A DNA stretch of 5,805 nt from an uncultured delta proteobacterium. GTDB taxonomy: Bacteria > RBG-13-61-14 > DRUE01. The stretch spans positions 1 through 5,805 of the forward strand of contig CAIUDS010000451.1 in the NCBI GenBank assembly GCA_903897985.1, in the 5' to 3' direction. Positions 1 to 5,219 of this stretch are shown here, in pieces. Below the pieces are notes generated by a model, which did not search any database, was not told where the DNA came from, and saw nothing but the letters and a program-made list of their open reading frames with translations. The position numbers were made by a program, and so were the translations under genes. How positions within the stretch are numbered: position 1 is the first letter of the stretch; each line of letters begins with the position of its first letter.

Positions 1-90
1 CAGGAATGTCCCGCCGCATTGACAGGAATGTCCCGCCGCACTGATGCCTGCGGCCCCTACAAGAGTGTCTGCTGCCCCTAGAAGAGTGAC
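1..90. repeat. degenerate short tandem repeat array, about 21-22 bp period
   Basis: Positions 1-22 and 23-44 are two adjacent 22-bp units that differ at one base only (t at 19, c at 41). Downstream, 49-67 and 70-88 are a second pair with 21-bp spacing and two mismatches in 19 (52/73 and 60/81). All units share an ARGARTG core (2-8, 24-30, 61-67, 82-88) followed by a GC-rich pyrimidine-biased half. The block at 45-59 looks like that second half without its core. No reading frame with a plausible start crosses the array. It begins at the window edge, so more copies may lie upstream. It could be an intergenic repeat family, or the remnant of a slipped-strand expansion. Its function is unknown. 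Confidence 0.7.
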
Positions 91-112
91 GCGTTGGCCG
101 GGTGGAAAAACT

Positions 113-141
113 TTGGACTTGAAAAATCCGGGAGATATGAT
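113..141 (+). promoter_or_regulatory. candidate sigma-70 promoter for the dksA-bamD unit
   Basis: TATGAT at 136-141 matches the -10 consensus at 5 of 6 positions. It lies 17 bp downstream of TTGGAC (113-118), a weak -35 (3 of 6). An alternative overlapping pair is TTGAAA (119-124, 5 of 6) with TATTTT (141-146) at 16 bp. Either would start transcription around 148-155, leaving a leader of about 25-35 nt before the dksA start. It sits between the tandem repeats and the first gene, where a promoter is expected. Which pair is used cannot be decided by eye. Confidence 0.5.
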
Positions 142-164
142 ATTTTCATAAATTACTCTTAAAC

Positions 165-172
165 AAGGGGGA
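165..172 (+). promoter_or_regulatory. ribosome binding site that decides the dksA start
   Basis: The purine run AAGGGGGA leaves only 2 nt before the GTG at 175 but 8 nt before the ATG at 181, in the same frame. Normal Shine-Dalgarno spacing therefore favours ATG 181 as the true start, giving a protein two residues shorter than the longest open frame. Confidence 0.6.
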
Positions 173-180
173 TCGTGGTA

Positions 181-555
181 ATGCCACAGAAACTTAATAA
201 GAAGGATCTGGAAAATTTCCGGAAGGTGCTGCTGGTGCAGTTGAAGGAGTTGAAGAACAAGCTGGGGGGTTCGGTGGAGGAGCTCTCGGAGGAACCGGAG
301 GTCATGCCGGACCTGAGTGATCGCGCGACCGCGGAAACGGACCTTCACTTTGACCTTCGGGTAAAGGACCGGGAACAAAAACTGATTGACAAAATAACCG
401 AGGCCCTGAAACGGATAGACAAAGGGGGGTTCGGGATTTGCGAACGGTGCGGGGATCCGATCGAATTGGAGCGGCTGAAGGCGCGTCCGATTGCGACGCT
501 GTGCATTGATTGCAAGACCGAGCAGGAACGGGATGAAAAGAGCCGGGGCGAATAA
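181..555 (+). CDS. dksA: DksA/TraR family C4 zinc-finger RNA polymerase-binding protein
   Basis: The product has 124 residues from ATG 181, or 126 if GTG 175 is used. Family role: DksA-type proteins insert a coiled coil into the RNA polymerase secondary channel and, with ppGpp, retune promoters such as those of ribosomal genes. Visible in the sequence: an N-terminal helical stretch (about 5-36), the segment PDLSDRAT (43-50), then a second long charged helix (about 55-80). The segment matches the DxxDRA coiled-coil tip of E. coli DksA, with both acidic residues kept (D44, D47). A complete C4 zinc finger follows: C87-x2-C90 and C108-x2-C111, with 17 residues between the pairs. The protein is shorter than E. 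coli DksA (151 aa), mainly at the N terminus, as in many DksA-like proteins outside Proteobacteria. The gene is first in a three-gene unit, 21 bp before the bamD-like gene. Family assignment is firm. Equivalence to E. coli DksA, as opposed to a paralogue, is inference. Confidence 0.9.
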   Translation: MPQKLNKKDLENFRKVLLVQLKELKNKLGGSVEELSEEPEVMPDLSDRATAETDLHFDLRVKDREQKLIDKITEALKRIDKGGFGICERCGDPIELERLKARPIATLCIDCKTEQERDEKSRGE

Positions 556-576
556 AGCGGCCTTGGGTCGGCGGTT

Positions 577-1551
577 ATGATGAGCAAACCCCAGTTGGCA
601 TCTTTCCGGTCCCGCGTTGGGCGGGAATTAGTAATGGTTTTTTCCGCGGCGTTATTGCTTTGGACCTTGCCGGCGGGGGGTCAGACGCACAGTCCTTTTT
701 ATGAAGGCCCGGAGCAAGGTGGAGAGCAAGGCGGGACTTTAAGCGACCTGTTCAAGCGGAAGGTCAAGGCGCCGGAGGCCGAGGAGGCGCTGTATCAGGA
801 GGCGCTGGCGCAGTTCGAGGGGAAGCCGACCTGGCTGGCAAAGCGCTTTCCGGAACAGGCGGGGAAGGCCAAGGGTTCGAAGTATCGCCGCTGGTGGTAT
901 TACCGGACCAACTACCAGGGGAGCATCGAGTTGTTCCAGAAACTGATCTATGAATACCCCTTTAGCAAGCACCTGGCGGACGCGGATTTTTACATCGCGG
1001 AGGCCTATTTCAAGAACAAGGACTATGACATTGCGGTGCAGGCTTATCAGGATTTCCTCACCCGGCACCCCAAAAACGCGCGGGCGGAATACGCGCATTA
1101 TCAGTTGGGCATCTGCCATTTCGAGCGGCGCAAGAAGAATCCGCTGAAGGACCAGAACGAGACCGAGGCGGCGCTGCAGGCGTTTCGGTTGTTGTTGACG
1201 ATATATCCGGAGAGTTCGTATAAGGGGGACGCCGGGGATTACCTCAAGAAGTGCGAAGAGGCTTTGGCGACAAAAGAGGCCAAGATCGGGGATTTTTATT
1301 ATTCGCGGAAGGAATATTTCTCGGGCAGCCTCCGCTATCACCGGGCGTGGACGGAATATCCGAACACTTCCAAGTCCGACTATGCGGTGTGGCGGGAGGC
1401 GGCCTGCTATGAAAAGATGGGCCGGGCCGAGGATGTGGCGCGGGCGTATAGCGAGTTGGTGAGCAGCTATCCGCAGAGCAAATACGCGGGCGCGGCCCAG
1501 AAATACTTGAAATCGAGCAATGAAGAAACCAAACCTCCGGAAAGTCCATAA
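577..1551 (+). CDS. bamD: BamD-like outer-membrane assembly TPR protein without a lipobox
   Basis: A 324-residue exported tetratricopeptide protein. BamD is the essential helper of BamA in folding beta-barrel proteins into the outer membrane, and acts on the periplasmic face. The N terminus has a basic stretch (R11, R13, R16), a hydrophobic core (about 18-31, including FSAALLLW) and a likely signal peptidase I site near AGGQ (33-36). The first cysteine is C180, so there is no lipid-anchor site. After a Lys/Glu-rich linker (about 45-100), TPR-type helical pairs run from about 106 to 312, with YP or HP turns such as YEYPFS, TRHPKN, TIYPES, TEYPNT and SSYPQS. The stretch with KDQNETEAALQAF followed by IYPESSY and GDFYYSRKEY matches the central BamD pattern. 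The start at 577 (or ATG 580) is preferred over ATG 634 because it supplies the basic n-region. The Shine-Dalgarno is weak. A CpoB/YbgF-like role is less likely but possible. Confidence 0.82.
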   Translation: MMSKPQLASFRSRVGRELVMVFSAALLLWTLPAGGQTHSPFYEGPEQGGEQGGTLSDLFKRKVKAPEAEEALYQEALAQFEGKPTWLAKRFPEQAGKAKGSKYRRWWYYRTNYQGSIELFQKLIYEYPFSKHLADADFYIAEAYFKNKDYDIAVQAYQDFLTRHPKNARAEYAHYQLGICHFERRKKNPLKDQNETEAALQAFRLLLTIYPESSYKGDAGDYLKKCEEALATKEAKIGDFYYSRKEYFSGSLRYHRAWTEYPNTSKSDYAVWREAACYEKMGRAEDVARAYSELVSSYPQSKYAGAAQKYLKSSNEETKPPESP

Positions 1552-2314
1552 GTTTTCCCCGGTTTTCGCGCTGCTTTTGATTCTGTTCTGTGCGTGCCCG
1601 TCAAAATCAAGCCGCGAAATTACGGAGCTTTTGAACCAATACTCGTCTTCCGTAACCAAGCAGCAGGCCCGGGAATTTCGAGGATGTTTTGAGTCCGGAT
1701 ACCGGGATGCCTTTTTCGAGCCGGGGGCGGCGCAGGAGGCGATTGGGCAAGCGCTGGCCGGGCCGTATGCTCCGAGCCTGGAGTTTAAGGAGCGGAAGGT
1801 ATCGGCGGCGGGCGGGCGGGCCACGGTCAGCCAGGAATACGACCTGCAATGGCTCGAAGGCGGGAAGGCAAGGTCGGACCGGGGGCGGGAGGAACTGGAG
1901 TTAAGGCGCACGGATTCGGGATGGCGGATCGTTTCCGGGAGCATGGTCTACCAAATTTTGGCGGGCCGGGACCGGGAGGTGGAGGCGATCTCGGCGGTAT
2001 TGGAGCAGCGGATACGGGCGCTGGCGGATAAAGACCCGGGGCGGTTTACGGAGCTGGTTGACCCGGAATACCACTTCCACGACAAGGATTTCCACAAGGT
2101 GATCGCGGATCTGGAGGGCAATTTCCGGGATTATGAACGGATCGAACTGAGGCTGGACCGGCCGCGGATAACTTTGTTCTCGGGCCGGGCGGATGTGGTC
2201 GAGGGCTACGAGCTCAAGGTCCGGTATCAGGGGAATGACAAGGAGTTCCATGACACGGAGAAGCTGGAATTCCGGAAGACCGGGTCGGGCTGGAAAATCA
2301 GCAAGGGCTTGTAG
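1520..2314 (+). CDS. putative lipoprotein with two tandem NTF2-like domains
   Basis: A 264-residue protein that I do not recognise as a named family. It starts inside the end of the bamD-like gene (32-bp overlap, different frame), which suggests translational coupling. The N terminus (MKKPNLRKVHK, then FSPVFALLLILF) is a classic secretion signal. It ends in FCAC, with C26 the likely lipidated cysteine, although F at -3 is a weak lipobox residue. The mature part has two halves, about 32-141 and 152-264. Each has N-terminal helices followed by beta strands, with a matching ending: EELELRRTDSGWRIVSG (about 124-140) against EKLEFRKTGSGWKISKG (about 247-263). The GW-with-I/V ending is typical of NTF2-like/SnoaL-like sheets. 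The periplasmic or outer-membrane location is inferred. The function is unknown. Its place behind bamD suggests an envelope role, but no catalytic residues are recognisable. Confidence 0.78.
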   Translation: MKKPNLRKVHKFSPVFALLLILFCACPSKSSREITELLNQYSSSVTKQQAREFRGCFESGYRDAFFEPGAAQEAIGQALAGPYAPSLEFKERKVSAAGGRATVSQEYDLQWLEGGKARSDRGREELELRRTDSGWRIVSGSMVYQILAGRDREVEAISAVLEQRIRALADKDPGRFTELVDPEYHFHDKDFHKVIADLEGNFRDYERIELRLDRPRITLFSGRADVVEGYELKVRYQGNDKEFHDTEKLEFRKTGSGWKISKGL

Positions 2315-2334
2315 GATCGGGTTTGAGGCCGGAA

Positions 2335-2350
2335 TGTTTCACGGGAAACC
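2335..2350 (+). promoter_or_regulatory. parS-like ParB binding site 1 (imperfect)
   Basis: TGTTTCACGGGAAACC matches the widely conserved bacterial parS consensus TGTTTCACGTGAAACA at 14 of 16 positions, with mismatches at positions 10 and 16. It lies 20 bp after the stop codon of the upstream lipoprotein gene. The left half-site is perfect and the right half is degenerate, so ParB binding may be weak. The central ACGGGAAA also leans slightly toward the Noc-type site ATTTCCCGGGAAAT. Confidence 0.5.
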
Positions 2351-2410
2351 TTGGAAAAAAGGGCTGATTTTCATCGCGGGGGGCGGGTTTGGGGGCCGGT
2401 CTTTAGAGAA

Positions 2411-2426
2411 TGTTTCACATGAAACA
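2411..2426 (+). promoter_or_regulatory. parS-like ParB binding site 2 (near-perfect)
   Basis: TGTTTCACATGAAACA matches the parS consensus TGTTTCACGTGAAACA at 15 of 16 positions. Only the central CG is changed, to CA. With one flanking base on each side the arms form an 8-bp inverted repeat (ATGTTTCA and TGAAACAT, 2410-2427). Centre-to-centre distance to site 1 is 76 bp. In ParB families the central CG is part of what sets specificity, so binding is probable but not certain. Confidence 0.62.
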
Positions 2427-2510
2427 TATCAATCCAAGCTCTGATCATCCAGGCCTTTGATATTATTAAAGAAACCCCGGTCCCAGGAATGAAGCGGGGC
2501 CAACCCGCGG

Positions 2511-2525
2511 AAAATTGTCAATTTT
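2511..2525. repeat. perfect inverted repeat upstream of the rpsU promoter
   Basis: AAAATTG (2511-2517) and CAATTTT (2519-2525) are exact inverse complements separated by a single base. The centre is 46 bp upstream of the first base of the -35 element. Because the arms are AT-rich and the spacer is one base, this is better read as a dimeric protein-binding site than as an RNA hairpin. No regulator can be named, and chance occurrence in an AT-rich patch is possible. Confidence 0.4.
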
Positions 2526-2560
2526 AGGGCCGGAAGGAGCGGGCAATATGGAAAAAATGC

Positions 2561-2588
2561 TTGACAAGCCCGAACTTTTGGCTATCTT
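2561..2588 (+). promoter_or_regulatory. sigma-70 promoter of the rpsU-yqeY-dnaG-rpoD operon
   Basis: A perfect -35 TTGACA (2561-2566) is followed, after 16 bp, by TATCTT (2583-2588), which fits the -10 consensus at T, A, T and the final T. Transcription would start near 2595, giving a leader of about 50 nt before rpsU. Its position directly ahead of a strongly expressed ribosomal protein gene supports it. The inverted repeat at 2511-2525 lies just upstream and could be regulatory. Confidence 0.72.
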
Positions 2589-2645
2589 CCAATTTTAATG
2601 ATTCCTAATATTTACCGTTGGCTTGGAAGGGGGTGTAGTTGCTAG

Positions 2646-2852
2646 GTGCCAGTAATAAAAGTAAAAGACGGAGAGTTTTTTGAAAACGTGCTCCGGCGTT
2701 TCAAAAAACAGTGTGAAAAGGGCGGCATCTTTTCCGAAATAAGGAAACGCGAGCACTACGAGAAACCTAGCGTCAAGCGCAAGAAGAAAGCGCTGGCGGC
2801 CAAGAAGCGGATGATGAAGCGGATGCGCAAGACGCAGCGGGTCGCGGGATAG
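2646..2852 (+). CDS. rpsU: 30S ribosomal protein bS21
   Basis: A 68-residue protein of typical bS21 length. bS21 sits on the 30S platform next to the 3' end of 16S rRNA and helps mRNA engage during initiation. Family signatures: the opening PVIKVKDGEFFENVLRRFKK, then CEKGGIFSEIRKREHYEKPS and a very basic C-terminal helix (KRKKKALAAKKRMMKRMRK). The start is GTG. An in-frame TAG (2643-2645) lies directly before it, so no earlier start exists. The likely Shine-Dalgarno, GGAAGGGGG (2625-2633), is 12 nt away, somewhat far. It is the first gene of the macromolecular synthesis operon, 3 bp ahead of yqeY. Confidence 0.96.
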   Translation: MPVIKVKDGEFFENVLRRFKKQCEKGGIFSEIRKREHYEKPSVKRKKKALAAKKRMMKRMRKTQRVAG

Positions 2853-2855
2853 GCG

Positions 2856-3314
2856 ATGGGGCTTTCTCGGCAACTGGAGGACGGGCTGAAGGTCGCGATC
2901 AAGGCCCAGCAGGCATTCTCGGTCAACGCTTTCCGGGAGCTGATCGGCGCGCTCCGTTACGCGGAGCTGGGAAAAAACTCGGGGCTTTCCGCGGCCGAGG
3001 AACTCGAGGTGCTGAGCAAGCTCAAGCGCCGGCGCCAAGAGTCCATCGAGGCCTTTGAAAAAGGCAACCGCGGCGACCTGGTCGCCAAAGAGCGCGAAGA
3101 GTTGACGGTGGTGGAAAAATTTCTGCCCGGCCCCTTGAGCCTGGAGGAACTCCAGCAGCTGGTGAGGCGGGCGGTGGCCGAGGTGGGCGCCCACGGGATC
3201 AAGGACATGGGCAAGGTGATGGCGGCGCTCAAGGACCAATACCTGGGAAGAGCGGACGGCAAGGCGGTAAACGCGGAAGTGCGGAGTCAGCTTTCTGAGC
3301 TCGGAGGGTCTTAA
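2856..3314 (+). CDS. yqeY: GatB/YqeY domain protein
   Basis: A 152-residue protein, the usual full length for the YqeY family. The fold is a helical domain like the C-terminal tail of GatB, the tRNA-binding part of the Asp/Glu-tRNA amidotransferase. The stand-alone role of YqeY is not well established. Family features visible: FRELIGALRYAELG near the N terminus, KRRRQESIEAFEKGNRGDLVAKEREELTVVEKFLP (about 57-91, the KqR.dSi..f...gR.dL..kE..El..l..fLP signature), and the later KDMGKVMAALK (about 116-126) followed by GRADGKAVNAEVRSQL. The start is ATG with a purine-rich sequence (GGGATAGG) at the end of rpsU as ribosome binding site. The 3-bp gap to rpsU implies coupled translation. yqeY next to rpsU is a recurrent bacterial arrangement. 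Confidence 0.95.
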   Translation: MGLSRQLEDGLKVAIKAQQAFSVNAFRELIGALRYAELGKNSGLSAAEELEVLSKLKRRRQESIEAFEKGNRGDLVAKEREELTVVEKFLPGPLSLEELQQLVRRAVAEVGAHGIKDMGKVMAALKDQYLGRADGKAVNAEVRSQLSELGGS

Positions 3315-3326
3315 GCGGCATTAGCG

Positions 3327-3379
3327 CGAGCTTCAAGCCCGGGCTTCGAAAAGGCGGCGTTTTAAAATAACAAAGCTCG
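3327..3379 (+). other. inverted repeats in the yqeY-dnaG gap (possible RNA structure)
   Basis: CGAGCTT (3327-3333) pairs perfectly with AAGCTCG (3373-3379), enclosing a second perfect palindrome, AAGCCCGGGCTT (3335-3346). The gap is 79 bp, the longest inside this operon. In E. coli a terminator/attenuator sits between rpsU and dnaG and lowers primase output relative to S21. A similar role here is inference: the structure lacks a clean terminal T run, although GTTTTAAAAT follows at 3359-3368. Confidence 0.3.
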
Positions 3380-3393
3380 GAAGCGGGTTCCAG

Positions 3394-5190
3394 ATGTCGA
3401 GAAATTTTGCCCAGGAACTGATTGAAGAAATCAAAGCCAGGGTCAGTATCCGGGAAGTGGTGGCGGATTACCTCACGCTCGGCAAGGCTGGCGCCAACTG
3501 GAAAGCCCTTTGTCCGTTCCACCGCGAAAAAACCCCCTCGTTCATGGTCCACGAAGGCAAGGGCATTTTCCACTGCTTCGGCTGCGGGGAAAGCGGAAAC
3601 ATTTTCACTTTCTTGATGAAAATGGAAGGCGCGAGCTTTCCGGAGGCGGTGGAAAAGCTGGCCAAGCGGGCCGGGGTGGAACTTCCCCGGGACGACCGGG
3701 GTCAGAAAAACCAGGAGCCGGATGAACACTACCTACTCTACCGGGTGAACGAGCTTGCCCAGAAATTTTATCAGGCCCAGTTGTTTTCCCCCGAGGGCGT
3801 CACGGCCCTGGAATACCTCCGGAAACGCGGTTTGTCCCGCGCCGAGCTCGAGCGGCTCGGCTTGGGCTACGCGCCGGCCGGATGGGAGAACCTGATCCGA
3901 CACCTGGAAGGCCGGGGACTCTCGAGCAAGCTGGCCCTGGAGGCCGGATTGATCGTCCCGCGCGAAAGCGGCGACGGGCATTATGACCGGTTCCGCGACC
4001 GGGTGATGTTTCCGATCCACGACCTGATGGGCCGGGTGCGCGGGTTCGGCGGCCGGGTGATGGACGACTCGCTGCCCAAATACATCAATTCCCCGGAAAC
4101 CCCGATCTACAAGAAGGGGGAGATGCTTTACGGGCTGGACCTGGCCAAGGAAGCGATCCGGAAAAAGGACCGGGCGATCATTGTGGAAGGGTATTTCGAC
4201 CGGATCAGCCTGGACCTCTATGGGTTCAAGGAGGCGGTGGCAAGCCTGGGCACGGCTTTCACCGAGGCGCAGGCGCGCGTGATCGGCCGCTACTCGCGCA
4301 ATATTTACCTGATTTTTGACGCGGACGAGGCCGGCCGGAAAGCGAGCTTCCGGGCCTTGCCAATCTTTTTGCCCGCGGGTCTGCTGCCATATCTGGTGCT
4401 GATGCCGGAGGGCAATGACCCGGACGACCTGGTGAGAAAGGCGGGCGCCGAGGCCTTGGAAAGTCTGATCGCCAGCGCGCCGCGGCTGCTGGATTATTTC
4501 CTGGAGACGCAGATTCACGCGGCTGGAACGGACCTGGCCCAGAAAGCCGCCCAAGTGCGGGAACTGACGCAGACGGTGGCCTTGATCCCGATGGGGCTCG
4601 AGCGGGAGTTGTATCTGAAGAAGCTCTCCGAATTGAGCGGGATCAGCCTCAGCCGGCTGGAGCGGACCATCCTGCGCGAGCGGATCCCGGAGCGGCAGCC
4701 CGGCCGGCAGGAGGCGCCCGAAAAAACCGCTTTCAACCGGCTCGGCTCCGAGGAGTTGATCCTGGTCTGCCTGGTCAACAACCCGATCCCGGAGCTGGCC
4801 CGGCTTATGCTCGAGCAAAAGGTCCCCGAGAAAGTTTCCGATTCCGCGCTTGCGCAATATCTGCTTTCGCTCTCCGGAGAGATCGCGCAAAAGGGAGCGG
4901 GCGACCCGGTCAATTTTTTCCATCTCTTGAACGGCAGCAGGTGGGAAGGCCTGGCCGGGAGGGCCTTGAGCGAGCGCAGCCCTTATGCGGGGGACCAGAT
5001 TTTCGAAGTGGTGAAAGACGCGATCGCGGAACTGGACAAGCGCAAGGTCTCGGAAAAGGATTCGGAGCTCAATCAGCGGTTGAGCGCGGCCAAGAATGAA
5101 GGAAACCAGGAGTTGGTTCTGGAATTGCTCTCGGAAAAAAACCGGCTGATCCAACTCAAGCGCAAACCGACGGTAAACCGGGCAGGCTAG
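3394..5190 (+). CDS. dnaG: DNA primase DnaG
   Basis: A 598-residue primase (E. coli DnaG is 581). It synthesises the short RNA primers that start lagging-strand fragments, working with the replicative helicase at the fork. Domain order is standard. The N-terminal CHC2 zinc-binding domain has C40-x2-H43 (CPFH) and C61-x2-C64 (CFGC), with the flanking KTPSF and GNIFTF signatures. The RNA polymerase core has RFRDRVMFPI and GGRVMDDSLPKYINSPETPIY (about 220-245). In the Toprim fold, E265 of EGYFD, D309 and D311 of FDADEAG, and GNDPDD (340-345) are the expected metal-binding residues. The variable C-terminal helicase-interaction region runs from about 430 and ends in the usual helical LELLSEKNRLIQLKRK. 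All key residues are present. The likely ribosome binding site is GGAAGCGGG (3379-3387). It sits between yqeY and rpoD. Confidence 0.98.
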   Translation: MSRNFAQELIEEIKARVSIREVVADYLTLGKAGANWKALCPFHREKTPSFMVHEGKGIFHCFGCGESGNIFTFLMKMEGASFPEAVEKLAKRAGVELPRDDRGQKNQEPDEHYLLYRVNELAQKFYQAQLFSPEGVTALEYLRKRGLSRAELERLGLGYAPAGWENLIRHLEGRGLSSKLALEAGLIVPRESGDGHYDRFRDRVMFPIHDLMGRVRGFGGRVMDDSLPKYINSPETPIYKKGEMLYGLDLAKEAIRKKDRAIIVEGYFDRISLDLYGFKEAVASLGTAFTEAQARVIGRYSRNIYLIFDADEAGRKASFRALPIFLPAGLLPYLVLMPEGNDPDDLVRKAGAEALESLIASAPRLLDYFLETQIHAAGTDLAQKAAQVRELTQTVALIPMGLERELYLKKLSELSGISLSRLERTILRERIPERQPGRQEAPEKTAFNRLGSEELILVCLVNNPIPELARLMLEQKVPEKVSDSALAQYLLSLSGEIAQKGAGDPVNFFHLLNGSRWEGLAGRALSERSPYAGDQIFEVVKDAIAELDKRKVSEKDSELNQRLSAAKNEGNQELVLELLSEKNRLIQLKRKPTVNRAG

Positions 5191-5206
5191 GGGGCCGAAA
5201 AAATTT

Positions 5207-5213
5207 GGAGGAG
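5207..5213 (+). promoter_or_regulatory. ribosome binding site that decides the rpoD start
   Basis: GGAGGAG is the strongest Shine-Dalgarno in the window. Two in-frame ATGs follow, at 5214 and 5220. The first directly abuts the motif, while the second has 6-8 nt of spacing, so 5220 is the better start and the protein begins MPRKKKLVEL. Confidence 0.75.
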
Positions 5214-5219
5214 ATGGGC

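Larger units (their letters stand above)
2315..2645. other. 331-bp intergenic region between the two operons
   Basis: No convincing gene lies here on either strand. In order it holds two parS-like 16-mers (2335-2350, 2411-2426) and an AT-rich patch (about 2459-2474). A weak GC-rich hairpin follows (stem GGTCCC 2479-2484 with GGGGCC 2496-2501, 11-nt loop), which lacks a T run and so is not a convincing terminator. Next are a perfect inverted repeat (2511-2525), a promoter (2561-2588) and the rpsU leader. I find no clear terminator for the upstream unit and no perfect DnaA box (TTATCCACA). Confidence 0.8.

Noticed and set aside
1..90. CRISPR array
   Set aside because: The units are directly adjacent or nearly so, with no unique spacers of constant length, they are only about 22 bp long and they diverge. 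This is a tandem repeat.
739..1944. Long open frame on the minus strand opposite the bamD-like and lipoprotein genes
   Set aside because: Its translation is Arg/Pro/Leu-rich with no family motif. It is the antisense of two clearly coding genes, and in GC-rich DNA such frames arise from the codon bias of the real strand.
2193..2444. Open frame overlapping the end of the lipoprotein gene and running through both parS-like sites
   Set aside because: It starts inside a well-supported gene in another frame, has a Ser/Arg/Gly-rich composition, and shows no ribosome binding site or domain.
2479..2501. GC-rich hairpin (GGTCCC/GGGGCC) as terminator of the upstream unit
   Set aside because: The stem includes a G-T wobble and an 11-nt loop, and what follows is AACCCGCGGAAAA rather than a T run. 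It is too weak to call as an intrinsic terminator.
2315..2560. Replication origin in the intergenic region with the parS-like sites
   Set aside because: I see no perfect DnaA box and only a short AT-rich patch, and no dnaA, dnaN or parAB gene lies in the window. The parS-like motifs alone do not make an origin.
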